DNA from: Bog-756 sp963833585
GTDB lineage: Bacteria > Actinomycetota > Acidimicrobiia > Acidimicrobiales > RAAP-2
NCBI GenBank assembly: GCA_963833585.1
Contig: CAWHYF010000006.1
Location: 868,001 to 932,000 of the forward strand
Reading direction: 5' to 3'
DNA length: 64,000 nucleotides
Positions 25,320 to 34,731 of the stretch are shown one piece after another. A program made the translations under genes and the position numbers. Under the pieces are notes generated by a model that saw only the letters and a list, made by a program, of their open reading frames with translations, made no database searches and was not told the DNA's origin. Position 1 is the first letter of the stretch; the number at the start of each line of letters is the position of its first letter.

Positions 25320-28131
25320 TCACATGCCGTTTGGCATTCGCGACGCCAGTTCGGCGCGTGACCGAATCCCCAGTTTTCGGTAGACCTGCTGTAGGTGGTA
25401 TTCGACCGTACGGCGACTGAGGAAGAGTTCGGCGGCCGCTTCGCGGCTCGTAGCCCCATTTGAAACGGTGATTGCGACCTGGATCTCCTGAGGTGTCAGC
25501 GTTGCATGCGAGTTCATTGCCGTTCTGCGGACCTGACCGCACGTGGCCAGCTCCCGATTGGCGCGCTCGAGCCAGGGCGTAGCCCTCAACGCGGTGAAGG
25601 CATCGCTCGCGCTCGCAAGCTGTTCAATGGCATCGCGTCGACGTCCGCTGCGGCGAAGTCGTTCCCCGTAGGCCAGTCGTGTCCGAGCCGTTTCGAACGG
25701 TGCCAGCGCCTTTGCGTGGAGCGCGATGGCGCAAGCAAACGGTTCGTCGTAGGACGGCGCAACAAGTCCTTGACAACGACCAAGCAGCGCGAGTGGAAGC
25801 TCACCTTGGACAGGCGATGTTTCGAGTGAGCGCACCACCGACATTGCGTCTTCTGCTGAACCTCTCCTGACGTGAGCTTCGACCAGGTCCGGCGCCCATG
25901 GGAAAGCGGTGATGAGTCGCAGCCCCTCGTTGTCAGTGATCGCTCGAGCCGTTTCCAATGCCCTAATCGATTCTTCGATATTGCCAGCGGTGAGCTCGAC
26001 GAATCCGATCGCGCTCTGCACGGCCTCAAGGACACATCCAAGTTCCGAGGAAATAGCCAATGCCTCCTGGCATCGTCGCGACGCCTCTTGCGTCCGCCCG
26101 AGACCGGCCTCCACCCGAGCTCGCATGATGAGCGCATAACTTGTCATTGTCGCTTGACCAGTTTCGCGAGCTAACTCCTCACTTCGTGCGCTGTCTGCGA
26201 GGGCAGCTGGCCACTGGCCGGTTCGGAAATGAAGGTCTGACCGGACAGCCAAGAGGTGAGCCAGGATAAACGCCTCGCCGTACTGTCGAGCCTGGTCAAT
26301 GAGGGTGGCGAGTAGCCTTGATGAAGCGGTCCATTCGCCTATCCAGGTCAGTGTGGCGGCGAGAAACGCTACTAAGGACGGCTCAAGCTTCGCTGATGAT
26401 TGACTGAATACCTCGGCGTACTCAAGTAGTTGTTCTCGAGGGCCATCCAGTACGCCAGAAAGGGCATCCGTGATGGCCTGGAGCATTCGGATCATCTCGC
26501 TGGTCGGATTGCCCGAAATCGGTTGGCGCCCGAGCGCCCGGTTGCAGAGCTCGCGAGCATCGCCCATTCGCGAGCAGCTGAAGGAGACGAGCGCCGCCAT
26601 TCCTTCTACATTTGCGGCCCGCTCGGGATCTAGCGGACCCAACTTGTTCCCCAAATTCGACGAGTGCATCCTGGAGGCGCTCTGGTCCGCGAGAAAATAG
26701 GAGGGGAATGGTCCGGAGCAGCTCGATGTCAGCACGGGCGACAGGGTTTTCTGTCACCGCCAGCGCTCGGTCATAGGCGTCGACTGCTCGGAGCTGTGCG
26801 CCGGCCTGAGTGAACGCCACTCCCGCTCGAATGAGTCGAGCGTTGGCGGTCGGGCCTGATGAGAACGCCGCGGCACGTTCGTAGGCTGCGCCAGCGGCTA
26901 ACGCATCACCACGGGCCAACGCGAACTCTCCCGCCAATTCCAACTCAACGGCTACTGGTTCCTGTGGAGCAGAGCAGGTTTCAGCCAAATGCCAAGCTCG
27001 TCGGTCAACGTCAGCCTCGGGGACCGAAGCAGCGAGCCAGGAGTGCGCGCTCTGACGGTCAGCCTGAGAAGCACGCAAATAGACCGCATCTCGGATGACC
27101 GGATGGGCGAACTGAACGCGATCGCCTTCCCGATCGACCAGCAACCCGACCGCACAGAGTGCTTTGTGGTCGGAATCACTCCAACCCTTAGCCCCAAGTG
27201 CATTACTGATTTCTGATCGGATCGCCCGCGGATCCGCGGCCGCGCACAGAAGCATCATCCGCTGATGCTTGGACAGCTTGTCTATCCGGTCCGAATATGC
27301 CGTCTCGAGGATTTCACCGACGGGCAGAAAGCGCGGTAAGGGGGCGCGACCGAGTCGTTGGTCCTCCGACAATTGACTTACGATCTCGGATACAGCGAGT
27401 GGATTTCCGGACGTGGCGCGAGTCAGTTGGTCAGCAACGTTGCGCTCGACTGAATCACCTAAGAGTTGAGCGACGTCAAACTGAGAGAGTCCAGCGATTG
27501 GAATAGCTGGCCATTGCTCGCTTGGTTCACTTCCCTTGTCATTGCGACTTGCGGCGAGGACCAGAACCGGATCGCGCTCCAGTCGAGAGAGGGCAAATAG
27601 CAGTGCCTCATATGAGGTCTGATCCACCCAATGCAGATCGTCTATGACCACAAGCAAAGGAGAGTCATTGACCAATTGGGACACCAGAGCCACCAGGGCC
27701 GCACCCAGGGCCAGCGGGTCGGCGCTGGCCTGACCCTGTCCCAAGATCGGAAAAAGTGCATTTTGATGCTCGGGTAAGAGAGCCTCGATTTCCGACACCA
27801 ATGAATCAACGAGACCTTGAAGCGCGGAAACAGCCAGGCGTCCCGACCGTTCGTTACACTGACAGGTAAGAGCACGAAAGCCTTCAGCTTGATCGAGTGT
27901 CCACGAAAGAAGTGTGGTCTTGCCAACCCCGGGCGGACCCACCAAGACCCGCGCCGCGCCCTTCCCCGATTGAGCCCGTGCGAGCAGTCCCAGCAACTCT
28001 TCGCACTCAGTCCGCCGACCATAAAGCACGTCGGAACGATAGCAATACCTGTTGCATCCCCGCCTTCGAGTTGCCGCGGCTGAGTTCGGATCGATTTCAG
28101 CTCCGATCGCGTGGGTGCGAATAACCGTCAT
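25320..28131 (-). CDS. LAL-type LuxR family regulator (AAA/ATPase + TPR + LuxR HTH), one frameshift
   Basis: Large ATP-binding LuxR regulator of about 936 residues once one base is removed. The N-terminal ATPase starts LYGRRTECEELLGLLARAQ with Walker A GPPGVGKTT and Walker B LLVVIDDLHWVDQ. A long helical TPR-like region follows, and the C-terminus is a LuxR HTH (LTPQEIQVAITVSNGATSRE … LFLSRRTVEYHLQQVYRKL). The frame breaks after EFGEQVG and resumes one base later at PLDPERAANVEG; removing one base of CCC at 26638-26640 joins them. ATG 28131 follows GAAGGG. The targets are unknown; it neighbours the secreted-protein cluster. It may be a real disruption or an assembly error. Confidence 0.85.
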
Positions 28132-28883
28132 CCGGGACCCTTCACCAGGGCTTTCTCCCGAGCGACCGGTGGATTGGTTTCTTAGTTCGGCGGCGACGGG
28201 TAGTTGGGCGTCACCTTTACCTTCCGAAAAAACTATGGCGCATGGAAGGCCTCTGCTTCGCCCCCGTCACGGATCACCGGTTTCCATGATGATCGCTTGA
28301 TCGCAAGGGCATCAGTCGGAGTCATTGCGCTAATCGTCTTCCTGGTCGCCGTGAGATTGAAGAGAACGCGCGTGTTGGAGCTGAACCGGTTGGGGATCCT
28401 CGCTCATGGATTTTGGCGCAACCAGGGTGTGGGGACTTACGGAGGATGCCCCAGACGGAGCCCGGAGCTCGGTCGACAGGATTCTGGCTGCTAGAGGTGC
28501 GCAATAGCCTTGGTCAGTGCCGCCGCCTAGTCTCACTTCCCGCCCACGAATCAACTGGAGAGGAATTTTCGCGGCCGGACATATCAGTGAGGTTCAGCTT
28601 GCGATTGAGTCCGGGAAGAAGACGTTGGCGGGATAGTTCCGGCACAGTCCTCCCGCTGCCAGTTCGGTCTAGAGAGGACAGCCTCGAGGGAAATGGTGGG
28701 CACCGGGGCGTATGGAGCCATCAGGTATTCAAAGTTAAGCGTCTCATGCAGATGATCCCACGTGGACCGATTTTAACTAGCCCATTCCCCAATGAATGGG
28801 TGAATCACCGGAGCCCCTCGCCCGAAGAGACGGAGGGACTCCAGTGATTCGATCAAAGGCCGATCGCAGTGCTGCTCACGAAA
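28132..28883. other. Intergenic region without recognisable gene
   Basis: About 750 bases upstream of the LuxR gene. A 144-codon plus-strand frame at 28413-28847 has no ribosome-binding site, low-complexity composition and no resemblance to any family, so it is not called. No repeat or terminator was recognised. Confidence 0.4.
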
Positions 28884-29357
28884 TCAGCAGTTTCCTAGGC
28901 CTTGCGGATCGTTACCCTGCTCAAGGGCGTACGGACCGTAGACGATTCCCGAAGCGGTGTCGTTACCGTCCCACCAAGCTTCAGCGACGCCGCCGCCACT
29001 GCCACCATTGACCCACGACAGCTTCCAAGAGTCCCCAAAGGTGTCCTTGAACTTGGTTGACGTGGCAGAACTCTTCCAGGTCCCAGCATCTCCTTGGTCA
29101 TCTGTCCAAAGCTTCGACCCCTCGAAATACATGACTGCGCAATATTCGGCATAGCCGGTAGGCGCGATCGGTTCATACAGAGTCCAAACACTCCCTTGCG
29201 TCACCGCTGTTCCCGCAACGCCGGCGGCGTGCACGCCGTGAGACGGCGCAAGGGAGTGAGATGGTGCTGCCGCTCCCGCTTCAGCTATGGCCGTACCCGA
29301 GAATGCGAGGGCACCCATCACGCATAACGCCGTCCCAATAAGCATCAATCGTTTCAC
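28884..29357 (-). CDS. Small secreted protein, unknown function
   Basis: Exported protein of 157 residues. GTG 29357 is preceded by GAAGGAG at good spacing. The signal peptide is MLIGTALCVMGALAFSGTAI, cleaved near AEAGA. The mature part includes VWTLYEPIAPTGYAEYCAV, then MYFEGSKLWTDDQGDAGTW and WWDGNDTASGIVYGPYALE, rich in Trp and Gly, ending GLGNC with a cysteine that could pair with that in EYCAV. The upstream motif at 29496 is shared with the secreted gene at 24481, suggesting joint control. No enzymatic motif is seen. Confidence 0.65.
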   Translation of the reverse strand: MKRLMLIGTALCVMGALAFSGTAIAEAGAAAPSHSLAPSHGVHAAGVAGTAVTQGSVWTLYEPIAPTGYAEYCAVMYFEGSKLWTDDQGDAGTWKSSATSTKFKDTFGDSWKLSWVNGGSGGGVAEAWWDGNDTASGIVYGPYALEQGNDPQGLGNC

Positions 29358-29676
29358 AACCGTTCTCCTTCAAGCATTAGAGGCTCCGCCCTGTTTGCGG
29401 TCTATTTGTCCACCCGAGTGGGCGGAGAAACGGATGGTGTGGCCCACCATTTCCGCCGACTCAGTAGAGAGAGAACCACGCCCGGGGTACTCAGTGCCTC
29501 CGTAGAGTTACTGGAAACCTAGACACGGTTAGTGCTCGCATTGGTGCTGGCTGTGGCAATGACACCTGTCAGGTTGCGGCCCGTTCAGCGTTCGCCGAGA
29601 GGGGCGAGGTGAACCACTCGTGGCGGTTAAGGGCAGGTGCCCTCAGGATCGATTGACCCTGGAGGCCCCGGCGCTT
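29358..29676. promoter_or_regulatory. Upstream region of the secreted gene, with shared motif
   Basis: The gap contains GCCTCCGTAGAGTTACTGG followed by AA at 29496-29516, differing from the 24604 copy at only a few positions. It lies 139 bases before GTG 29357, against 123 bases for the 24481 gene. Position and orientation relative to the genes agree, so a common regulator site is plausible. Nothing else is recognised. Confidence 0.45.
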
Positions 29677-29790
29677 AGTCGCGACAGCAACAGTGTGGAA
29701 AATCGAGACCCCTTAGCGTGGAAAGTGGCTCCGATCAGGGCAGGGTCGACCCATGTCAACTGAGTTATGTCGGTGGCCCACCACCCACCA
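29677..29790 (+). repeat. Dispersed structured repeat, copy B (right end degraded)
   Basis: It matches copies A, C and D over the left and middle: left motif GTCGCGACAGCAAC, then GGAAAATCGAGACC, TTAGCGTGGAAAGTGGCTCC, GATCAGGG, the core CATGTCAACTGAGTTATGTC and GGTGGCCCACCACC. The closing CCGACAAAAC arm of the terminal hairpin is missing, replaced by a CCACCAACC-rich stretch. The central stem is still mostly pairable. It is followed by a regulator-like HTH fragment. Confidence 0.65.
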
Positions 29791-29820
29791 CAACCAAGCA
29801 ACCACCAACCAACCACGCTG

Positions 29821-30018
29821 GTGGCCACGCCAGAGATTGCTTCGATGCTCGGTGTCTCACGGCAACGTGCCGATGTCATAACCAGACAGGTCGCCTTTCC
29901 GTCCCGCGGCCAAGCTTTCCATTGGTCGAATCTGGTTGAGGTCAGACGTCGAAACGGTGGATGGATGCCAATCGGCCGCGACGGGCTAATTAGTTCGAGC
30001 CGCCCGAAAGCCGGCTGA
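29821..30018 (+). pseudogene. Helix-turn-helix protein fragment
   Basis: From GTG 29821 the plus strand reads ATPEIASMLGVSRQRADVIT then RQVAFPSR. This is the helix-turn-helix of short actinobacterial DNA-binding proteins that follow the pattern EIAxxLGVSRQRVxQLxRxxxFPxP. The usual C-terminal half (a WxxxxVxxWA motif) is replaced by unrelated sequence up to the stop at 30018. It begins about 30 bases after repeat copy B, so the truncation may relate to the repeat. It could be expressed as a 65-residue peptide, but the missing half argues for a relic. Confidence 0.45.
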
Positions 30019-30333
30019 GGCGGTATCCGAAGTCAGCTTCCCTTCGACGTCAGCTGTGGCCCAGGTGCCTTTCAGGGGCACTTTGCATGAGCACGACCGG
30101 AGCTGAACCGGCACCCCTTTGGCGCCGCGAACGAGCATTAGTTTTGTGGCTCTCATACCTTCACAATGCATTTTCAATACCGGATTCTCGGTTCAATTGA
30201 TGCCTGGCGCCGGGCAGTTCCGCTCAACGCAACAGCACCTTCGCGCCCAACCTGAGTCTTCCCGGGCGGGGCCACCGCGCCGGAAGTAGAGTTGCCTTGG
30301 TTTCGCAAGCTTCGGGTCCCCGGAGGAGTCGTG
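30019..30333. other. Intergenic, leader of the pentapeptide-repeat gene
   Basis: About 315 bases. The only clear element is GGAGGAG at 30322-30328, the ribosome-binding site of the next gene. No promoter can be assigned with confidence. Confidence 0.4.
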
Positions 30334-32022
30334 ATGCACAGATCTATTCACGCCGTGGTACGCCTGGCCGCCGCCGTGGGACTCGCAGGTGCCGCCGGTG
30401 TCGCAGCGGGACCGGCCGGTGCGGCGAAAGTGACGCTAGCCGGCAAGCCCACCGCGGTCTACGCCTACCCGTCCGATGGCGGGGCCAAAGTGAGCTGGAC
30501 GCCCCCCGTCGCCGTGGCCGGGGGCATCACCGCCTACCGGGCGACCTTGGCGCCGGGTGGGGCGACCTGCACGACGGCCGGTGCCACCACCTGTCAGGTG
30601 GCGGGGCTCACCGACGGCACGGCCTATGGGGTGACCGTGGCCGCCGAGGCGTCCACCGGCTGGGGCAAGTCGTCGAAGGCGGTCAAGGTGACGCCGTCCG
30701 CGGCCGAATGCAGTGCCGTTATTGCCGGAGCGAATCTCCAAGGCTGTGACCTGGCCCACCGCGACCTCCACCGGGCGCGGCTAACCCGGGGCACCAACGT
30801 CCGGCTCACCAACCTGACGGGCGCCGTGCTTGGTCCCGTGATAGCCGCGACCAGTCGCCGCTTCGTCCCGGCCACGATTGGCGGCGCCAACCTGGCAGGC
30901 GCCGACCTCGACGGCGTAGTGTCCGGCGGCATCGTCGGTGACCCGGCCGAACTGCCTACGGGATGGATCGTGGCGAACGGATACCTCGTGGGACCGGGTG
31001 CGGACCTGACCGGTGCCGATCTGGCCGGTGCCGACCTGACCGGCGCCTACCTGGACGGGACCATTCTGACCGGCGCCGACGTGGACGGCACCGTGTTCCC
31101 GAGCGACGAGCCGGTTCCGGGCTACCCGAATATCGACTTCACAGGCATCGTGTCCGGTGGCCTGATCGGCACGCCGACCCAGCTCCCCGCCGGCAACGAA
31201 CTCCTCAACGGCTACCTGGTTGGGCCGGGAGCCGAGCTCGCCGGTGCCGATCTCGCCGGAGTCACCCTCGTCCGACCGGCGACAGACGACGAGGGCGTGC
31301 TGGGCGCCGACCTGGTCGGCGCCGACCTGGCCGGCGCAGACCTGCAAGGGGCATCCGGCTCCTCGATCGACTTCACCCTCACCCGGTTCGTCGGTGCCGA
31401 TCTGCGGGACACCGACTTCCCCGACGCATGGTTCAAGCCGGCGAGCGGGTACGTGCCTGGCACGGTGACCCATGAGTGCTACGACGGCTACACGGAACTC
31501 GGCGGTGACTGGACCGGTACGGTGCTGACCGACGCGCAGTTCGGCTGTGTCGACTTCAGTGGCGCCGATATGACCGGGGCCGACCTGACGGGTGCCGACT
31601 CGGGGTCGGGCGAGGATTTCAACACGGTGGAGGGGACGGGCGGGAACATCGGCACGCCCGTGGCTCTGCCCTCCGGGTGGCGATTGGTCAACGGTGACCT
31701 CATCGGCCCTGGCGGTCACATCGCCGAGCTCGACCTGAGCGGCGCAGACCTCCGTGGTGCCGACCTATCGGGTGCGACCGTGGTGATCGTCACCATGGCC
31801 GGCGCTGACCTGTCGGGTGCCGACCTGTCGGGTGCCGCGCTCGATGGCGTCCAATTCGACGGTGCCGACCTCACCGGCGCCGACTTTTCGGGTGTGACGA
31901 TCGGCACCGCCCAATCGACATGGATGACGACCTTCCTAGGCGCAGTCTGGTCCGACACCACCTGTCCGGACGGCACCAACTCGGATGCCGACGGCGGGAC
32001 ATGCGCTAATGACCTCGGCTGA
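30334..32022 (+). CDS. Secreted fibronectin type III / pentapeptide-repeat protein
   Basis: Exported protein of 562 residues. ATG 30334 is chosen because GGAGGAG ends five bases before it; upstream in-frame starts lack one. A signal peptide (AAAVGLAGAAGVAAGPAGAA) is followed by a fibronectin III domain at about 30-120 (KPTAVYAYPSDGGAKVSWTP … GLTDGTAYGVTV). Then come blocks of pentapeptide repeats (ADLTG/ADLAG) forming right-handed beta-helices. Three times the blocks are separated by a linker IxGxPxxLPxGWxxxNGYLV-type segment leading into GPGA/GPGG. A cysteine pair occurs near the end (TTCPDGTN, GGTCAND). It is probably a surface or extracellular protein; no catalytic motif is visible. Confidence 0.8.
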   Translation: MHRSIHAVVRLAAAVGLAGAAGVAAGPAGAAKVTLAGKPTAVYAYPSDGGAKVSWTPPVAVAGGITAYRATLAPGGATCTTAGATTCQVAGLTDGTAYGVTVAAEASTGWGKSSKAVKVTPSAAECSAVIAGANLQGCDLAHRDLHRARLTRGTNVRLTNLTGAVLGPVIAATSRRFVPATIGGANLAGADLDGVVSGGIVGDPAELPTGWIVANGYLVGPGADLTGADLAGADLTGAYLDGTILTGADVDGTVFPSDEPVPGYPNIDFTGIVSGGLIGTPTQLPAGNELLNGYLVGPGAELAGADLAGVTLVRPATDDEGVLGADLVGADLAGADLQGASGSSIDFTLTRFVGADLRDTDFPDAWFKPASGYVPGTVTHECYDGYTELGGDWTGTVLTDAQFGCVDFSGADMTGADLTGADSGSGEDFNTVEGTGGNIGTPVALPSGWRLVNGDLIGPGGHIAELDLSGADLRGADLSGATVVIVTMAGADLSGADLSGAALDGVQFDGADLTGADFSGVTIGTAQSTWMTTFLGAVWSDTTCPDGTNSDADGGTCANDLG

Positions 32023-32163
32023 CGACCCGACATACGAGATCCGGCACTGGAGTCAGCAGACCGCGTCAGTGGGACAGTACTAAGAACCTGTGGGTGCCGA
32101 GAAGGTCATCCGTCCCCGTGATCAGGCCTTTCGTGGATCGGCCTGATACGGCGAAACTGGGCC

Positions 32164-32440
32164 ATGGCCCTGTCGTTTCTCTACCTCGCCTTCGTCAGAA
32201 TCCTCCAGTCGGTACTCCTCGATCGAGGCGACAGCAACGAGTTGGCCGTCGAAGGCGTCATGCTCCGACACGAGGTTGCCGTGCTCGGTGACCCGACCGG
32301 CCCTCCGACCTCCCGATCGGGCACTGCTCACCGGGCTGGTCGGCTGCTTGACCGTCGGCGTCGAGCCAGATTCTTCGTCCAGCCCGATACCCTGCTCCGC
32401 TGGCACCGGGACCTGGTCCTGTGGGTGCCTAGAATCTCGT
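32164..32440 (+). pseudogene. Integrase-core transposase, N-terminal fragment with frameshifts
   Basis: ATG 32164 opens MALSFLYLAFVRILQSVLLD, then ELAVEGVMLRHEVAVL, the typical start of actinobacterial integrase-core (rve) transposases. The frame then shifts (RPALRPPDRALLTGL) and shifts again (RARFFVQPDTLLRWHRDLV) before homology ends near 32415. The DDE domain is absent. Repeat copy C begins about 55 bases further on. The 70-base leader before ATG resembles the leader of a second relic at 61935-62035, so both came from the same element type. Confidence 0.75.
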
Positions 32441-32471
32441 CCATCGCCGCAACCAGGAAATATCCACAACT

Positions 32472-32619
32472 AGTTGCGCCTGCAACAATGCGGGAAATCG
32501 AGACCGATAGCGCGTGGGAAATGGCCTTGATCAGGCCGCAGTCGGTCCAGGTCAACCGAGTTATGTCGGTAGCCCACCACCAACCAACCACCACCGGGGT
32601 CCCGACAAAACTCCCCTAC
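32472..32619 (+). repeat. Dispersed structured repeat, copy C
   Basis: Longest copy, 148 bases. The left hairpin is GTTGC-GCCT-GCAAC. Then come AATGCGGGAAATCGAGACC, GATAGCGCGTGGGAAATGG, TTGATCAGGCCGCAG, the core GTCCAGGTCAACCGAGTTAT and GTCGGTAGCCCACCACC. The terminal arm CCCGACAAAACTCCCCTAC nearly matches copy A (CCGACAAAACTCACCTAC). The segments AATCGAGACC and GGCCTTGATC can pair in seven of ten positions plus one G-T. It sits directly after the broken transposase. Confidence 0.75.
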
Positions 32620-32698
32620 TCAGGAGATCTCTTCACGTTCCTGGAGTGAGAGACGCAGTTCTGACCCCTCACGGGGAGTCGGTCGCTTTCCTTCATGG

Positions 32699-32824
32699 TC
32701 AGCGATGAATATCTCTGAGTAAGACGCTCTGTCGCCCGAGATGCTTGGCGATGCGATTGACGGGAACTCCCGCCTCCCGCATGTCACAGATCGTCCTCTG
32801 GTCTTTTTCCGAGAACCGGTTCAC
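32699..32824 (-). pseudogene. IS30-family transposase, N-terminal HTH fragment
   Basis: A 41-codon minus-strand frame begins at GTG 32824, with AGGAGG seven bases upstream, and reads NRFSEKDQRTICDMREAGVP, then VNRIAKHLGRQSVLLRD before a stop. This is the helix-turn-helix that starts IS30-family transposases (RFSExDRxxIWxLRxxGVPVKRIAKHLGRQN). The rest of the transposase is absent. Because the ribosome-binding site and HTH are intact, a short DNA-binding peptide could still be made, but the simplest reading is an insertion-sequence relic. Confidence 0.65.
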
Positions 32825-33091
32825 TCCGACACCTCCTGGTCGACGAACTCATTGTTCGCCAATCAGAGTGTGTTGCGTTGACCGATTGAGGACACACCCG
32901 GTCGAGGGCAGGCCATAAGCACCGCCTACCCGGGGATCGGGGGCAGTCCATACTCGATCGTTTGGCCACCTGAGGGCGAGTGGCTCAATCCTCCAGGCGA
33001 TGTCCCGGCCTCACAGTGGATAGCGAGCGTCCATCAATGCTAAACCCGGTCTCGGATGCGCGGCGAAGCGCACCGGGGAGGTCGGCGGTCT

Positions 33092-34618
33092 ATGTCCTGG
33101 TTCTCCAAGGAGATGCTTTCTCGTGGGCGCGGTGGAATTGACCGCAGCCTCTGGAACCGGATCAGTCACTGTTCAACACGAAGGCTGAGGTGGTTTACAC
33201 CGTTAGGAGCCGGGTTCTTGGTAGGGGTGATCCTCTTGATGCCCGGGTCGGCCTCGGCAGTAAACTCCACGAACTGGCCCGCCTACTTGTTCGGAAACGA
33301 GCACAGTTCGTTCAACGGTGCCGCTACGGCTATCACCGCCTCCAACGTCGCCTCGCTCGAACAGGCCTGGAGCTTTGTACCCCCGGGGCACTTGGGTGGG
33401 CAGATCTACTCCAGCCCGATTGTCTACAACGGCAACGTGTACTTCGGATCTGACAACGGCAGTTTCTATGACCTGAGCGAGACTACGGGGGCTGTGGTGT
33501 GGAGCCACATGACCAAACAGCAGCCTGTGCTCACTTGCAATTGGCCTGAGCAACCTCAAGGCTTTGTCTCCACCGCCACCATTGCCCTCGATCCCCGGAC
33601 CGGTGAAGCTACCGTGTACGTGGCCGCCCCCGACGGCTACCTCTACGCCTGGAACGCAATCAACGGGACCCAGCTGTGGCGCAGTGGCATCGCCATACCG
33701 TCGAATACAGTGAACAACTACTTCAACTGGTCGTCACCCACGGTGGCAAATGGGACTATCTATGTAGGTGTCGCCTCCGGCTGCGACTTTCCCCTGGTCC
33801 GGGGTGGCGAGAAGTCCTACAGCCAGACTACGGGTCAGAGGCTGGCCGTCTTCCATTCCAACCCGGCTGGCGATCTCGGCGGTGACATCTGGAGTAGCAG
33901 CCTGGTCACAGGAGACGGCTCGGTCTATGTGGATACCGGTAACCAGGCCACAAACGGGGCCATCGGTCGGTCCGACTCGATCGTTCGACTGGACCCTCAG
34001 ACACTGAGGGAAAAGGACATCTTCACCATCCCCCCTGCCCAACAGGTTGGGGACGGAGACTTCGGATCTTCCCCCACTACCTGGACGGCCAGCCTGGGAG
34101 GAGTCCCCACCCAGATGGTCGGGGCATGCAATAAGAACGGCCTGTTCTATGCCTTGCGTGCCTCCGCGCTGTCGGCTGGACCCGTGTGGACCGACTCGCT
34201 CGGGACTCCGCCGCAGCAAGTCGGATATCTCTCCATTTGCAGCTCGTCTGCCGTCTGGGATCAGAACACCACCCAGCTCTTCCTCTCGGGGAACCTCACC
34301 ACCATTGGCGGCACCGTGTACAAAGGGTCGGTTCAACAGGTGAATCCCGCGACCGGTGCCCCCGTGTGGCAGACGGGCCTGCCCGGTGCAATCCTTGGAA
34401 CTCCGACTCTTGATGGCTCAGGCGTCCTGGCTGTGGCGACCTGTGATTACTCCGGGATCCCAAACGCAATCTATTTGCTCGACGCTTTTGATGGTCGAAT
34501 ACTCGCCACACTGGGCTCAGGCAGTGCTCCCATTTTTGCCCAACCCACTTTTGCCGACAACTACCTCTTAGGAGCGACCATCGGACAGGGTCTCGTTGCA
34601 TATCGGCCGCCAAGTTGA
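33092..34618 (+). CDS. Secreted PQQ-like beta-propeller repeat protein
   Basis: Exported or membrane-anchored protein of 508 residues. It has a basic N-terminus and a hydrophobic segment (LGAGFLVGVILLMPGSASA). The propeller follows with repeated W-x-G/Y-V motifs: QIYSSPIVYNGNVYFGSDNG, GYLYAWNAINGTQLWRSG, GSVYVDTGNQ, NGLFYALRA and NPATGAPVWQTGLPG. These are the blades of PQQ/WD-like propellers used as extracellular binding or dehydrogenase-like domains. The quinoprotein dehydrogenase catalytic Asp/Cys-Cys features are not evident, so a structural or binding role is more likely. ATG 33092 follows GGGGAGG at slightly long spacing. Confidence 0.75.
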   Translation: MSWFSKEMLSRGRGGIDRSLWNRISHCSTRRLRWFTPLGAGFLVGVILLMPGSASAVNSTNWPAYLFGNEHSSFNGAATAITASNVASLEQAWSFVPPGHLGGQIYSSPIVYNGNVYFGSDNGSFYDLSETTGAVVWSHMTKQQPVLTCNWPEQPQGFVSTATIALDPRTGEATVYVAAPDGYLYAWNAINGTQLWRSGIAIPSNTVNNYFNWSSPTVANGTIYVGVASGCDFPLVRGGEKSYSQTTGQRLAVFHSNPAGDLGGDIWSSSLVTGDGSVYVDTGNQATNGAIGRSDSIVRLDPQTLREKDIFTIPPAQQVGDGDFGSSPTTWTASLGGVPTQMVGACNKNGLFYALRASALSAGPVWTDSLGTPPQQVGYLSICSSSAVWDQNTTQLFLSGNLTTIGGTVYKGSVQQVNPATGAPVWQTGLPGAILGTPTLDGSGVLAVATCDYSGIPNAIYLLDAFDGRILATLGSGSAPIFAQPTFADNYLLGATIGQGLVAYRPPS

Positions 34619-34731
34619 AGACCACCATCAGAAAGCCGGCCAACTCACTCAGATGGACTTTTCGGCACCACGGGGCAGGGGAACTCCAAGACCCGCGAGA
34701 ACTCTGGTCCCGGGCCTCACGCCATCGTCTT

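Noticed and set aside
28413..28847. A 144-codon plus-strand frame in a gap
   Set aside because: No ribosome-binding site, no homology-like segment and irregular composition.
30781..31719. A 312-codon minus-strand frame
   Set aside because: It is antisense to pentapeptide repeats, and its repetitive VGAGQVG pattern mirrors that gene.
29643..32594. Conserved WWATDITRLTW-like translation on the minus strand of the dispersed repeats, reminiscent of a transposase core
   Set aside because: Frames have stops in copy A and diverge outside the motif; conservation is at the DNA level and the remaining catalytic motifs are absent.
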